Positions 1-11,215 of a stretch of 64,000 nucleotides of DNA are shown piece by piece. The stretch is taken from assembly GCF_018991925.1 (NCBI RefSeq), contig NW_024729696.1, forward strand, positions 160,001-224,000, in the 5' to 3' direction. The notes beneath the pieces are model-generated. The model saw only the letters and a program-made list of their open reading frames with translations, was not told where the DNA came from and did no database searches. A program made the position numbers and the translations under genes. This DNA comes from Homarus americanus (taxonomy: Eukaryota; Arthropoda; Malacostraca; Decapoda; Nephropidae). How positions within the stretch are numbered: the stretch's first letter is position 1; each line of letters opens with the position of its first letter.

Positions 1-19
1 CTATAGGAGTGGTCATCCT

Positions 20-105
20 ATATCCAATTCTTCTTTATCATCCAATCCTAGTTTACAGCCCAATCCTTTACAACCCAATCCTTTACAGTCAATCCTACAG
101 TACAG
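20..105. repeat. short minisatellite, ~15-bp unit
   Basis: The motif CCAATCCT recurs with TTTACA between copies, giving a loose ~15-bp tandem repeat. No gene signal is seen. Confidence 0.55.
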
Positions 106-147
106 TTAAATTCATTAGATTTGTTGTTAAAGACTTGTTCTACATTC

Positions 148-445
148 CAGTCTGGTGTGGAATGTATGACTGTTGGTGGAGTGAATGTGATTGTTGTTAG
201 TCAGGTGTGGAATGTAAAACTGTGTTGGTGGAGTGAATGTGATTGTTGTTAGTCAGGTGTGGAATGTAAAACTGTGTTGGTGGAGTGAATCTGGTTGTTG
301 TTAGTCAGATGTGGAATGTAAAACTGTGTTGGTGGAGTGAATGTGGTTGTTGTTAGTCAAGTGTGGAATGTAAAACTGTGTTGGTGGAGTGAATGTGGTT
401 GTTGTTAGTCAGATGTGGAATGTATGATTCTGTTGGTGGAATGAA
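148..445. repeat. 52-bp minisatellite, ~5.7 copies
   Basis: The block GTCAGGTGTGGAATGTAAAA recurs starting at 200, 252, 304, 356 and 408, exactly 52 bp apart, with an earlier diverged copy near 148. Copies differ by a few substitutions. As 52 is not a multiple of three, coding use is unlikely. Confidence 0.9.
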
Positions 446-1086
446 TCTGCCGTTGGTTGGTGTTCTTGCGTCTTTAGCTCTTGCATATACGGAAGACTTA
501 GTGAGGGTAAAACTACTCGTATATTATAGCTTTGTTCATGACAGTAAGACCCTCCCCAATATCTCTGGTGTTGGTAAGTTCTGGTAACACGTCAAGCACC
601 GCGATGTAGTGTCCAGTTCTTGAGATGAGTCCGAGACAGGAATGGGCGGTAGAGAGGCATTCAGAAGCCGCTGTGCGTATACCAGATGTGAGACAAGTTT
701 ATTTCTGTCTTGTGGTATTTGGTATTCCAGTGTGTACCAGAAGTGTCTCTTAAGGCCGCTAGGTTCTTCGGTACGTTATTTGCAAGACTCGACACGCCGT
801 ATGTTACAGTCGGAATGTCCTACTTTATCGTTGTTTATTGTTCCCGTTACCACTCATCTGTGCCTCATGCTGTCTGGTGCTCATCCCGGTAGTAAATATA
901 ACCTGTATTTATGTACCCTAGAATCATGTACCTGTGGGTGTTGAGTGATGGTGTGGCGTGTAAAGGAGAAGATTAGGCTAAAGTCACCTAGGGTTTTGGT
1001 ATGAGATGTAGATGGTTGAAGTCCAAGTTCAATAACAGGGAACACCACTAAACTTAACCCAGACAAACGTAACATTACATAACTTA
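446..1086. other. non-repetitive stretch, no gene recognised
   Basis: About 640 bp of ordinary sequence. The longest open frame (642-944, +) has no recognisable domain, no coding bias and no convincing splice context. I see nothing else here. Confidence 0.5.
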
Positions 1087-1176
1087 ACCTCACCTTATCT
1101 AACCTAACCTAACCTAACCTAACCTAACCTAACCTAACATAACTTAACCTCACCTTATCTAACCTAACCTAACCTA
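1087..1176. repeat. interstitial telomere-type (CCTAA)n block
   Basis: Runs of AACCT, the complement of arthropod TTAGG, on the plus strand. The block is a duplication: ACTTAACCTCACCTTATCT followed by (AACCT)n occurs twice. It lies inside ordinary sequence, so it is interstitial rather than a chromosome end. Confidence 0.85.
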
Positions 1177-1409
1177 GCTTAAGCCTGGAACTTTGGCTGG
1201 AGACCTTAGTGCCAAATCTTAGTGCCAGACCTGATCAAAGGTGCCAGTGCCAATAACAAAATATCATATATATTACTCATTATCGTTGTTTATGAATACT
1301 TTTAATTTTGTATGACTATTTTTGTATTTATTATCGTCCCCGTTTTTCATTTTTGTTTGTCTGCTTGTCTTCCTTTCGTTAGTTAATCCATCGTTATCTT
1401 AGTCTCATG

Positions 1410-1670
1410 AATTGAACGTAGAGAGAGAGAGAGAAAACAAAAGGAAGTGCTAGAGTGAGAGGGAAAGAAAGATAGAGAGAGGTGGGAAATGAAGATATAA
1501 AGAAAAGGGGAAACGAAAGGATACACAGAGATAGAAACAGAGAAAGAAGAAGGAAACGAAGGAAAGGAAGAGAAGAGGGTTGGAGAAGAAAAGGCGAGGA
1601 AGATTGAATAAAAGAAAACAGAGAGAAAGAAAGCGAGAGTTAGGGAGAAAGATTAAGAGTAAAACAGCAA
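1410..1670. repeat. purine-rich low-complexity tract
   Basis: Degenerate GA/GAAA-rich sequence leading into a GT microsatellite. No coding features. Confidence 0.7.
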
Positions 1671-1672
1671 AA

Positions 1673-1674
<2 letters not shown>

Positions 1675-1725
<51 letters not shown>
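1675..1725. repeat. (GT)25 microsatellite
   Basis: Uninterrupted GT dinucleotides. Confidence 0.98.
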
Positions 1726-1726
<1 letters not shown>

Positions 1727-1798
1727 CAAAGACATGGACCAACACAACAATTAAGACACAGGGGCTCTGTGTTTAAGTGTTGGGTCAGCTGTTGTTAA

Positions 1799-1801
<3 letters not shown>

Positions 1802-1836
<35 letters not shown>

Positions 1837-2060
1837 GTCAATTTATCCACGCGTTTCTCCTCCTCCCTTTCTCTGATTCAATTTTTTTTGTATCACTTTC
1901 ATTTTATCATTAATTTCCTCCCTTCCTCGTTCCAACTCTCAAGAAAGGTTTTAATTTCGCATTTTCTTCAACTCCCTCGACAAATCTCCTTTAATTTTTC
2001 TTTTCTTCTCTTAACCTTCTTTTTCTTTTTTGCCTCAGTCTTTTCCCGTCTTTCCACTAA
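1802..2060. repeat. (CT)16 microsatellite and pyrimidine-rich tail
   Basis: Pure CT to about 1833, then a T/C-rich stretch. The open frame across it (Leu/Ser/Phe-rich) follows from this composition. Confidence 0.85.
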
Positions 2061-2700
2061 CTGAAATGGATATAACGAAAGCTAAAAAACTAGTCTTCTT
2101 AGAGTTTTGTTTAGCTCATATATTAACGAAAGCTAATACTGTCTTCTTAAAATTTATTATTGCCCAAGAGCTTGTTAACGAGAGCTATTTTCTTCAAACT
2201 GTTTTATGGCTCAGATCATGTTAATAGGAAAGTACACAATGACTCATAGTATTTTATAGCTCAGAGCTCGGTAATTGGAGCTAAATATGTCTTCTTTGGG
2301 ATTTAAAAAGCTGATATTACGATATTCAGGAGTTTAAAAGTGTCGTGCTTAGATTATTCATGGCTAAAACACGGTAAAATATGGTATGAAATGTCTTAAT
2401 ATCTGCCTGGTTCAACGCACGATAATAAGTAGATAAAAAATATTTTATTTAGACTTCTCACAGCTTGAAATCATCGTAAAGGGGGCAAAAATATCGTCAG
2501 AAAATGTACCTTCTTCACACTTTTCGTAGCTAAAAAAAATCATGGTAAAAGAAAGCAGAAAATATATCGTCTTCAGGCTTTTCGTAGCTCAAAATCATGG
2601 TAAAAGAAGACAGAAAATATATCGTGTTACAGGCCTCTCGTGGCTCAAAATCATGGTAAAAGGATCTATAAATCGTCTTTGGGTTTGCATGGGCTGAAAT
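2060..2700. repeat. degenerate tandem repeat, ~60-66 bp unit
   Basis: TAGCTCA or TGGCTCA followed by ATCATGGTAAAAG or TTAACGA recurs about every 60-66 bp. The last copies (2520-2670) are clearest, sharing GAAAATATATCGTCTT. Earlier copies are strongly diverged, so this looks like an old array. Confidence 0.6.
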
Positions 2701-2845
2701 CAAGGACACTCCACAAAAGTGTTTAGGAGACGTGGGTGAGCCGTGTTGTGTTCCCTGGGCGGCTCACTTGTCACCTGCTAGAGGGAGTGGAGAAGCGACC
2801 CGATAAAGAAAATGTAAACGAACGGATGGACGACACGGTGTAGGA

Positions 2846-3035
2846 AGGTGTTTTTGTGTGTAAATTTGTGTATGTATGTGTATTTGCTTTTATATCGGTA
2901 TATTTGTGTGTAGATCGTTGGAAGAAGGTGTGTTTGTGTGTATATCGGTGTATTTGTGTGTATATAACTGTGTAGGAATGTGTATTTGTGTGTAAATTGG
3001 AGTAGGAAATTGTAAATATGTGTAAATCGGTCTCA
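2846..3035. repeat. GT-rich minisatellite, ~20-24 bp unit
   Basis: TTTGTGTGTATATCGG-like units repeat. The minus-strand open frame spanning it (Thr/His/Tyr-rich) is a by-product. Confidence 0.6.
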
Positions 3036-3279
3036 GGAGATTTATATACGTAAAAACGGTGAAAAAATGTGGGAGTAGAGTGAAAAATATAAATAAAACG
3101 ATAAATACAAAGGGTAGAATTATATGTAAGTAGTGTAAGACTGATAACAAAAAGGTGAAAAATAAATGAGGGAAGTAGAGAAAGAGAAGAAAGGAGTGGA
3201 GAGAGAGAGAGGGTGACACACACGGTTCAAAAAGGTGATCCAGCTCGTATTGATCTTTTCCGTGTGTGTGTGTGTGACA

Positions 3280-4340
3280 GTATTAGAGAATTGTGAAAAG
3301 TAATAATAATAAACTGTTGTAGACTTTAGATACGTAAACCACTATATTAAAAGACAGTGTACCTACAAGGATACACTACAACGTATAATACAATGTTATC
3401 TACAGTTATAATGATCTAACACAAAACACTACATCATCCCTCACAACAACAAGCGAGGTGAAGACGTTGGCCATACATCAGTGAATCAGGAAGCATGTAT
3501 AACTAACCTCACATAACTAAGACGCAATAACAGGCTATACAGTTAATGACAGGCTATACAGTTATACAGCATGTGGTAAAGTGACCAAATAACCCTTAGA
3601 TAACACCCCTAACCCCTTTAAAAAAAATCATCCCTTAGAACAGCCCTTTTATTCTCTAAAATCCCTTAGAACCGACCGACTCTATAACAAGAAAAAACAT
3701 ATTTGAGGTTTGTGTCTGAATTTGATGCCATGTTCTATACTCAAGATATTATAGATTATTTTTGGGTAGGTACGTGTTGATTTACGGTGAGTCGTGAATT
3801 ATATAGCTGGACGAGTAGCATTGTGTGACCAGAGTAGAATTTACACTAGGTGGCAGCAGGTGTCTGGGATTAACTGCAGCTGCTCTACTATGACTAAGAT
3901 TCAGATCTTCTTTTTCGTTGTTAAATGAGCGTTTGTAATGTCAAGACTTTTCGTGCATTTTGGTAATCCGTGTAACCACTTGCCTCAAACAACTCTTAAC
4001 TACACTGTGTAAATATACTGCATTACACTGTAAGAGCCGTGAGCACTATACAGTATACGCGTAACTTCTGATATACTCCATATATTATAAAACTAATATA
4101 GCTACTAAAGACCCAGACTATTAGCCACAACAAATAGTAATAGACGTTGTTGTAGCCACATTACTATCCATATATTCCACGTGACCTCACCGTTTAAGGA
4201 CAGAGTATACAGTACATAGAGTCATAATACTAAGACATGAATAACAGGAGTGGCCAGAAGGATGTGGTACAGGGGTCAACACGGGTGAGTCTATTGGACG
4301 TCTTTAGATGAACATAAATTCACGTTTCTGAGTATATGAG
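3280..4340. other. gene-free AT-rich stretch
   Basis: Mostly unique AT-rich DNA. It contains a short run of CCCTTAGA motifs (about 3590-3680) that recurs at 5150-5690, and a CTCF-like motif at 3843. No ORF with domain or splice support. Confidence 0.5.
3843..3856 (+). promoter_or_regulatory. CTCF-like motif
   Basis: ACACTAGGTGGCAG differs from the animal CTCF core (CCASYAGRKGGCAS) only at the first base. CTCF exists in arthropods, but a single motif match has a high chance rate. Occupancy is inference. Confidence 0.25.
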
Positions 4341-4359
4341 GATCATGCTCATTGACTGC

Positions 4360-4432
4360 CCCCCCCCACCCACCCCCTCCACCCCTCAACCCACCGCCTC
4401 GACCTCTCTACCCCCCCCCTCTACCCCCCCCA
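4360..4432. repeat. C-rich tract (G-quadruplex potential on minus strand)
   Basis: Several runs of 4-9 C separated by short A/T/AC spacers. Confidence 0.7.
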
Positions 4433-4562
4433 CCTCTAAGTTCAACAAGGGTCTGCTGAATATTCATATCGAAGTTTAGAACGACGTTGGTGACACAAAC
4501 AGCGTAGTGAAATCATCTGTGTTATTTTATTGGTATTGATGCATTTCTGTATGAGCCTGATG

Positions 4563-4564
<2 letters not shown>

Positions 4565-4638
<74 letters not shown>
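4565..4638. repeat. (TG)37 microsatellite
   Basis: Uninterrupted TG dinucleotides. Confidence 0.98.
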
Positions 4639-4639
<1 letters not shown>

Positions 4640-4659
4640 GTGTACATTGAAACAATTAT

Positions 4660-5107
4660 TAGAGTAAAAATGAGAGAAAGAGAAGAGGGTGAGAGAGACG
4701 AAAAGAAGGACTGAATAAGATAAATTGAAATTGAAAAACTAAAAGAAAAAGTAAAACGATGGAGAATTTAAAGAAAGGGAAAGAAAGAATGATAGGAGTG
4801 TAAGAGAGAAAGGAAGAGAAGGTAAGAGAAGAAATAAAGACTGAAGAGAGAAAAAGATATACAGGGGACAGAGAAAGTGAGACAACAATATATAGAAAGA
4901 CAAGGATTGAGAGACACGAGAGAAAAAAGAGGGAAAGAATTAAGCAGAAAGAGAAAGTGAAAGAGAGAGAGAGAGCATGTAAGAAGAGATTGAAAAAAAA
5001 GAGTAAGAGTGAGAAAGATAGAAAAAGAGTTTAAAGAGATTGAAAGAGATAGTGAAAGTGAGCAAAAGAGAGAGAGAGAGAGAGAGAGAGTTAGCAGTGC
5101 GGGGGGG
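4660..5107. repeat. 440-bp purine-rich (GA) tract
   Basis: Nearly pure purine with embedded (AG)n at 5067-5089 and a terminal run of 8 G. The long minus-strand Leu/Ser/Phe frame over it is a composition effect. Confidence 0.85.
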
Positions 5108-5149
5108 GTCATCACTATTTACAGAAGGACAAGAGGAGGCAGGAAAGTA

Positions 5150-5369
5150 AATACGACATCCTCGTTATTACACCTTTAGGCACAAACTGCACCTTCCTCT
5201 CCCCTTAGCAACATCCCCCCTCAGCTGAATAACACCCCCACCCCCACTTAATGTCGTCCTTAAATGGCTTAAAACGTGTAATTTTTACCCTTGAATAATT
5301 ATTCGTCTTACCGTTTTACCCTTAACTGTGTAGTGGCTGTGAGTGTTACCCTTAGATGAATGACACACA

Positions 5370-5435
<66 letters not shown>

Positions 5436-5690
5436 ATTATTATACATGTCTTTCTTAATGTATCCCTTGTACACCCCTTTCGCGATGTAATATCCCTTAG
5501 AAATGGATCTACCCCTTAGAGGCCAGTCAATACAACACCCCTTTAGATTCGAACGTACAGCACCCCCTTATAACTGACCCTTAAATAACACCATTTGGTC
5601 CTGTAACACCCCTTAGAACACCCCTTACCCCTTTTAAAACCCCTTAGAAATATGTCAATAATCCCCTTAGACCTCATAGTTAAGTACAGT
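5150..5690. repeat. CCCTTAGA-type degenerate repeat interrupted by (CA)n
   Basis: Variants of CCCTTAGA and ACACCCCTTA recur many times on both sides of a (CA)36 array at 5363-5434. The same motif cluster occurs at 3590-3680, so both may belong to one old dispersed or tandem repeat. Confidence 0.6.
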
Positions 5691-6534
5691 ACAATAAACC
5701 ACATTAACACAACATTTAACATCTCAATAATAATGTTAATATGAGTTAATGACCATGAATAAATTTTAACCAGTGTTGACAAATCTACATGACGACAAAT
5801 ATCACGCAAAAGTAAATAGAATAATTGATATACTGGATAGAATTTATTAGAGAAATAGTAAAACCGAAATGAAACTTGGAAGATAAATGTGTATAAGTCA
5901 TAAGGATTTAGATAATGTTCGTGAGTAATAGAAGTTGGAAATAAAGATAAGAGTTAGTGGAAATATGATAAAGATAGGAGGAAAATAAACAGGACTAAAA
6001 AAAAAAGTACCAGAAATTAGAATAGAAGTAAGTGTATGATAGAAATTACAATAAATAATAAGTCAATAAGAGAAATTTAAGTGAAAGTAAGAAAAAAATA
6101 CGTAAAATATTAAACGATAAATTAAAACACAACACAAAAATACAAATTAAAACGTAAATTAACGAAAACAAATGAAAAAGTAATAAAAAATAAACAACCA
6201 TCGATAAATATGAGTTACTAGATTAATTACCTCTCTTTGTTACAGAGAACGTGTGTGTGTATATGAAAGGAAAACTGTTATGAAGCCTTATTTTCCAGGC
6301 AGTGGGAATAGCGTCCGCGTGCATGTGCTGCCCCGGGGCACTCTGTCATAAGCAGCTTAATATTCGGGTATAATCGTTGTGTTTTATAACTGCTCGTTGA
6401 TGGGGAACCATTTGTGTTATATATGTGCTTCATGGCGGCCACAAGTGAGGGAATAATAGTAGTGTTAATAGATAATGGTGATATAAAGAATTAGAGTGAT
6501 AATAATAATAATGCTGCTATTAATAATAACAATA
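5691..6534. other. gene-free AT-rich sequence
   Basis: A-rich low-complexity DNA with no open frame of note. 6240-6440 is less AT-rich but shows no coding signal. Confidence 0.5.
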
Positions 6535-6592
6535 TTATTATTAGTAGTAGTAGTAGTATTAATAGTATTGTTATTATTATTATTATTATTTT
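6500..6592. repeat. interrupted (ATT)/(AGT) trinucleotide block
   Basis: TAATAATAATAATG, then AGTAGTAGTAGTAGT and ATTATTATTATTATT runs. Confidence 0.75.
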
Positions 6593-7080
6593 ACGTTCGA
6601 TAATTTTAGAATATGTTTGCAGTAACACGCCATTAATTATCGTAAAAAAACTATAAATTTGATGCGACTATCGACGAGTGACCAAAAATATCTTTATACT
6701 AAAGAAATCAACTTACGATTCCAAATAATAAAAGTATATACAAAAATAATTTGATAAAAATACTGTATATCACAAATTAAAAAAAGATGAAGAAAAAACA
6801 TGGAATTTTATTGATACGACAAATTTAATATCAGTCACAAAAATTACTGTCAGGGAGAGTGGTTGAATGCCAGGCGTCAGAGTTGGAGACGAACAAAAAT
6901 AGTATAACCACCGAGGATAAGCAAAACATTGAAAGCCTTTGGTGTATATTGATATGTTCTGAAACTTCAAGGATTGTTTCTAAATTTCCAAAGATAAAAG
7001 TCAATTTCGATAATCTTAAGAAAGTATTGATAACAGCGGAAGGTCGCTATTAAATACAGACACTAATTTAATGAAGAGAA
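6593..7080. other. AT-rich stretch, no gene recognised
   Basis: Open frames of ~65 codons on either strand (6770-6970 minus, 6859-7053 plus) overlap each other and carry no recognisable domain. I see no other signal. Confidence 0.45.
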
Positions 7081-7082
7081 TA

Positions 7083-7200
7083 GTCACAGAAAATGGGATT
7101 ATAATAAGACAATATTCACAGAAAACGGGATTTAAATGCGGCAGTACTAACAGAAAACGGGAATGAAAGACAAAAATTATCACTGAAAATGGGTTAAAAG
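7083..7200. repeat. ~36-bp minisatellite, 3-4 diverged copies
   Basis: The motif CAGAAAAYGGGA recurs about every 36 bp. Confidence 0.6.
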
Positions 7201-7650
7201 TGTGAGAACTTGTCAGGATATTGGTCTGTCGGTAACAAAATACAACTGACAATTTTCACTCCTTGTCAACACGGGACAGTACTGGCACAAACATGGTATT
7301 TTGGCATGATAGGTTCAGTATGTTGACGCGTTCACTGGTCTGACATGTTCTGCCATGCTCGGTAAGCTGACTAAGAACAGTGTTTTAACGCCCGTAGAGT
7401 TTTATGATACGCACAACTTTTCGGTTCTCATAGGGTAGAGAATGGAAGAACTACAGAGAGGGAAAAATAAAGAAACAGAAACTGAGAATGAGAGACACAG
7501 AAAAGGGAGTGAAAGATAAAGACAGGTAGACAGACAGAGGGAAAAAATAAAAGAGAGTGAGAAAACGAATACAATATCAGGAATGTAAGGCACTTTATCC
7601 ACTGACCTCCAGCCCCCCCCTCTCTTCCTCCTCCTCAACTGTTCAATCTT

Positions 7651-7770
7651 CTCCTCCTTCCTACCCCACCTCCTTACATCCTCCTCCCTCCTATCCCACC
7701 TCCTTACATCCTCCTCCTTCCTACCCCACCTCCTTACATCCTCCTCCCTCCTATCCCACCTCCCCATCCC
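7651..7770. repeat. 30-bp minisatellite, 4 copies, dimeric structure
   Basis: Four 30-bp units start at 7651, 7681, 7711 and 7741. Odd and even copies alternate (CTTCCTACCCC versus CCTCCTATCCC), so the true repeat is a 60-bp dimer. Being a multiple of three, it gives a 10-residue Arg/Glu-rich repeat on the minus strand (frame 7402-7806), but the rest of that frame is low complexity and no gene is called. Confidence 0.9.
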
Positions 7771-8097
7771 TCCCACTCCTCCTCTTCTTCCTCTAGCAAG
7801 TGGCATTACTCAGACGTCATCAAATCCAAAACCCAAGGAGTTATTTCTTTCCATTTTCTATTATCTGGGGTAATGAAGGGTGACTCTCATATTCCCGCAC
7901 ACACCCAGCCGCTTGTGTGTGTGTGTGTGGTGAAATGAGATGCTGAGTGAGCGAGCTGTTTTCTGACTATTTGAACCCTCGCCCAGTCAGGAAGGCTCTC
8001 CGCATAATACAAATAGAAATAAGAAATATGTTGCAGGATTTTATTTCTTGTGATGAGAAATGAGAGATTAGAAATCGGATTGGAGAGGAAGAATTTT

Positions 8098-8197
<100 letters not shown>

Positions 8198-8569
8198 ATA
8201 CAGGCCAGAAATGAGGAGTTATATTTGGAGGGCGGGGGGGGGAGGAGGATTACATTGATAGAGGTTGGAATTAGAGATCGATTCAGAAGGATTTATATGA
8301 CATTGACTGAAATGAGATATCTCTTCACAGGAGACTAGGGGGGTGAAGGATTTTATAATGACATTGACTGAAATGAACAAAAAAAAAAAAAATCAGGGCA
8401 CACTACATGTATATAGACTGAAATAAAAAAACATCGAAATTGTGGGATTAATGAACGTGAAGGAAATAATAAATCAGATTATAGGGATTATTATCGTTAA
8501 GAAGAATTATACCTGATGCTGAATAAAGGATTTGTTTGTGTGGGGGGAAAGAGGGAAGTAAATATTTTT

Positions 8570-8570
<1 letters not shown>

Positions 8571-8644
<74 letters not shown>
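8571..8644. repeat. (GT)37 microsatellite
   Basis: Uninterrupted GT dinucleotides, 43 bp upstream of a telomere-type block. Confidence 0.98.
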
Positions 8645-8646
<2 letters not shown>

Positions 8647-8686
8647 TTTGATAAATATTATGATTTCGAAATGTTATCGTCTTGAT

Positions 8687-8727
8687 GGTTTAGGTTAGGT
8701 TATGTTAGGTTAGGTTAGGTTAGATTA
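8687..8727. repeat. interstitial (TTAGG)n block, G-strand on plus
   Basis: Six to seven GGTTA units with one ATGTTA variant. Confidence 0.85.
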
Positions 8728-8729
8728 GA

Positions 8730-9200
8730 TACCAAGATTCTTCTCTCATACAAGGTCAACCCAGAAGTGTTACCCGGTACCTCCCTTGTGCAGGATTTAT
8801 TGATGACAAATAAATATAAAACAGAGAATAAATCAGTCAATAACTAGCTACCTGTATTTTAACTTTGACTCAAACTAAAAGACTAATCAAGAAGTTACCT
8901 TTTTAACCAAACACATAAACACAGTCCAGTAAAAGTGATTAAGAAAATATAATTAGTAACTTAGCGTTTTAACTACACACCACAGTAAAAAAAAATGCTT
9001 CAAAAATATAATTTGTACGTAACTTTTTAACCAGACTCAACAGCGTCCAGTAAAAATAGACGCAACAATTTAATTTCGTTTTTTGTTTAATCCAGTGAGT
9101 TGCCAAAAAACCTGAAACTGATTTCCAGAAGGAAGACAAACATGTTTTGACACGTTGAGGGCGTTAATGTGTCATAACAGAGTAGAAAATATTATAGTGC
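8730..9200. other. gene-free AT-rich sequence with loose internal repetition
   Basis: CAGTAAAAAT..-type phrases and ACTTTTTAACCA recur loosely at 8840-9060, suggesting an old ~80-bp tandem repeat. No coding signal. Confidence 0.4.
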
Positions 9201-9202
9201 TC

Positions 9203-9390
9203 TAACTGGTCCACACAATGGCGCCTTCAGGTTGTGGTGTAATAACTGGTTCACACAATGGCGCCTTCAGGTTGTGGTGTAATAACTGGTTCACACAATG
9301 GCGCTTCTTGGTTGTGTTGCTCTGACTGGTTCACACAATGGCGCTTCCAGGTTGTGGTGCTCTGACTGGTTCACACAATGGCGCTTCCAG
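9203..9390. repeat. 40-bp minisatellite, 4.7 copies
   Basis: AACTGGTTCACACAATGGCG begins copies at 9203, 9243, 9283, 9323 and 9363 (one base of phase given), exactly 40 bp apart. The first two and last two copies form sequence subtypes. Confidence 0.93.
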
Positions 9391-9486
9391 ATGATGCAAT
9401 TTTATATGTGTGACTTGGAATAAATTTACACATGGATCTAATGTTAGATACGAGTACATACAGTATGTATGAATGGGCCAAAGTGA

Positions 9487-9590
9487 GGGAAGGAAGGAAG
9501 GGAGGGAAGGAAGGAAGGCAGGAAGGAAGGAAGGAAGGAAGGAAGGAAGGAAGGAAGGAAGGAAGGAAGGAAGGAAGGAAGGAAGGAAGG
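9487..9590. repeat. (GGAA)n tetranucleotide array
   Basis: About 25 GGAA units with minor interruptions at the start. It continues into a degenerate GA-rich region to about 9850. Confidence 0.95.
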
Positions 9591-9895
9591 GAATGAAAGA
9601 TTGAGGGATAGAGGGAGGGTAAGGAGTGAGGAAGAAATGTAAATATGAAAGATTGTGTCAGTTTGATCTTAAAGGAATGGAAGTTGTGTTGTAATGGGAG
9701 TAAGGAGACGGGAGGAAGGAGGAAGAGAAAGAGATAGAGAAAAGCGAAAGATTGAAGTAAATGAGGGAAGGGAGGGACAAACAGAAGAAGGAAGGCGAAA
9801 CAGACAAAATAAATGAAGGAGGGACAGAGAGAATGAGGAATATGAATAACCGGAACAAGTCCTCAGAAAAAAAACAGAACGCGTGAAGAAAATGT

Positions 9896-9896
<1 letters not shown>

Positions 9897-9979
<83 letters not shown>
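9897..9979. repeat. (GT)41 microsatellite
   Basis: Uninterrupted GT dinucleotides, followed at 10018-10067 by a G-rich stretch with G-quadruplex potential. Confidence 0.97.
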
Positions 9980-9980
<1 letters not shown>

Positions 9981-10149
9981 CTGTGTTAAATCACTTTTTT
10001 CTTTTTTTTAGTGACCGGGCGAGCAGGGGCGGGGGGTGGGGAGGGGAGCAGGAGGCGGGGAGGTGGAAAATAAACGTTAATCCTTCCAACTATCTCCACC
10101 ATTACCACTCTCCCTTCAACCATCTCTAACAGTAGTCTCTGAAGATCTC

Positions 10150-10585
10150 CCTAGACTCCTCCCTCTCTCCACCTTCCCTCTCTCCTCCTCCCTCTCTCCC
10201 TCTCTCCCTCCCTCCCTCTCTCCACTCCCTCCTCCCTCCCTCCCTCCTCTCTCCTCCTCCTCCCCTCCTCCCTCCCTCCCTCCTCTCACCCTCCCTCCCT
10301 CCCTCCCTCCCCTCCCCTCCCCTCCTCTCTCCCTCCCTCCTCCCCTCTCTCCCTCCCTCCCCTCCCCCCCTCCCTCCCTCCCTCCCTTCCCTCTCTCCCC
10401 TCCCTCCCCTCTCTCCCTCTCCTCCTCCCTCCCCTCCCTCCCTCCCTCCCTCCTCCTCCCCTCCCTCTCCCCTCCCCTCCCTCCCTCCCTCCCCTCCCTC
10501 CCTCTCTCCCTCCTCCCCCCCCCTCTCCCTCCCCCTCTCTCCTCCCCCCTCTCTCCTCCCTCCTCCTCCCTCCTCCTTCTCTCCC
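10150..10585. repeat. ~435-bp homopyrimidine (CCCT/CCT) tract
   Basis: Almost exclusively C and T on the plus strand, built from CCCTCCCT, CTCC and CTCT motifs. All three minus-strand frames stay open (Gly/Arg/Glu-rich) because the tract lacks stops. It is not a gene. Confidence 0.95.
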
Positions 10586-10638
10586 ACAAGTCACTAGTAT
10601 GGTATTTTATTTTATTTAATCCTATATCGGTGTTAGTT

Positions 10639-10640
<2 letters not shown>

Positions 10641-10678
<38 letters not shown>
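10641..10678. repeat. (TC)19 microsatellite
   Basis: Pure TC run just downstream of the pyrimidine tract. Confidence 0.97.
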
Positions 10679-10680
<2 letters not shown>

Positions 10681-10857
10681 GTGCTACGCTCATTTCCTCT
10701 CTTAATTTGGGCCTGAGCAACATCTCCGGCTGGGGACACATTAACACGGTTCACTTTAACAGTTGCTGCTTCCTGTTTGTGTATGTAGATTGCGGGAGTC
10801 ATGTTGTAGGTGTTGGCGGTAAAGAGATGCTTCAAGTTCGGCCTGATGATTGCTTAC

Positions 10858-11210
10858 TGACCTAACCTAACCTAATCAAACCTAACCCAACCTGATCGAC
10901 CTAACCCAACCTGATCGACCTAACCTAACCTGATCGACCTAACCTAACCTGATCGATCTAACCTAATCTAATCAAACCTAATCCAACCTGATCGACCTAA
11001 CCTTACCTGATCGACCTAACCTAACCTGATCGACCTAACCTAACCTGATCGACCTAACCTAATCTAATCAAACCTAATCCAACCTGATCGACCTAACCTA
11101 ACCTGATCGATCTAATATAACCTGACTTAATTAAACCTAACCTGATCGACCTACTGTAACCTAACCTAACCTAAACTAAAGTAACGTCATCAAACCGAAC
11201 CTAACCTAGT
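10858..11210. repeat. telomere-like array with 19-bp unit
   Basis: The unit is GATCGACCTAACCTAACCT: two telomere pentamers plus a GATCGA-containing linker. GATCG recurs mostly at 19-bp spacing. Blocks with AATCTAATCAAACC recur, giving a higher-order arrangement. The array grades into (CCTAA)n at 11160-11210. Confidence 0.9.
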
Positions 11211-11215
11211 CCCTG

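Noticed and set aside
642..944. 100-codon plus-strand frame as a gene
   Set aside because: It has several cysteines but no recognisable motif, no start context or splice evidence, and overlaps another open frame.
1087..1176. Chromosome end (telomere)
   Set aside because: The pentamer block is short, internal and flanked by ordinary sequence. Similar short blocks occur in both orientations across the window.
10116..10835. 239-codon Gly/Arg/Glu-rich minus-strand frame
   Set aside because: It covers a homopyrimidine tract in which all minus-strand frames stay open. There is no domain or codon signal.
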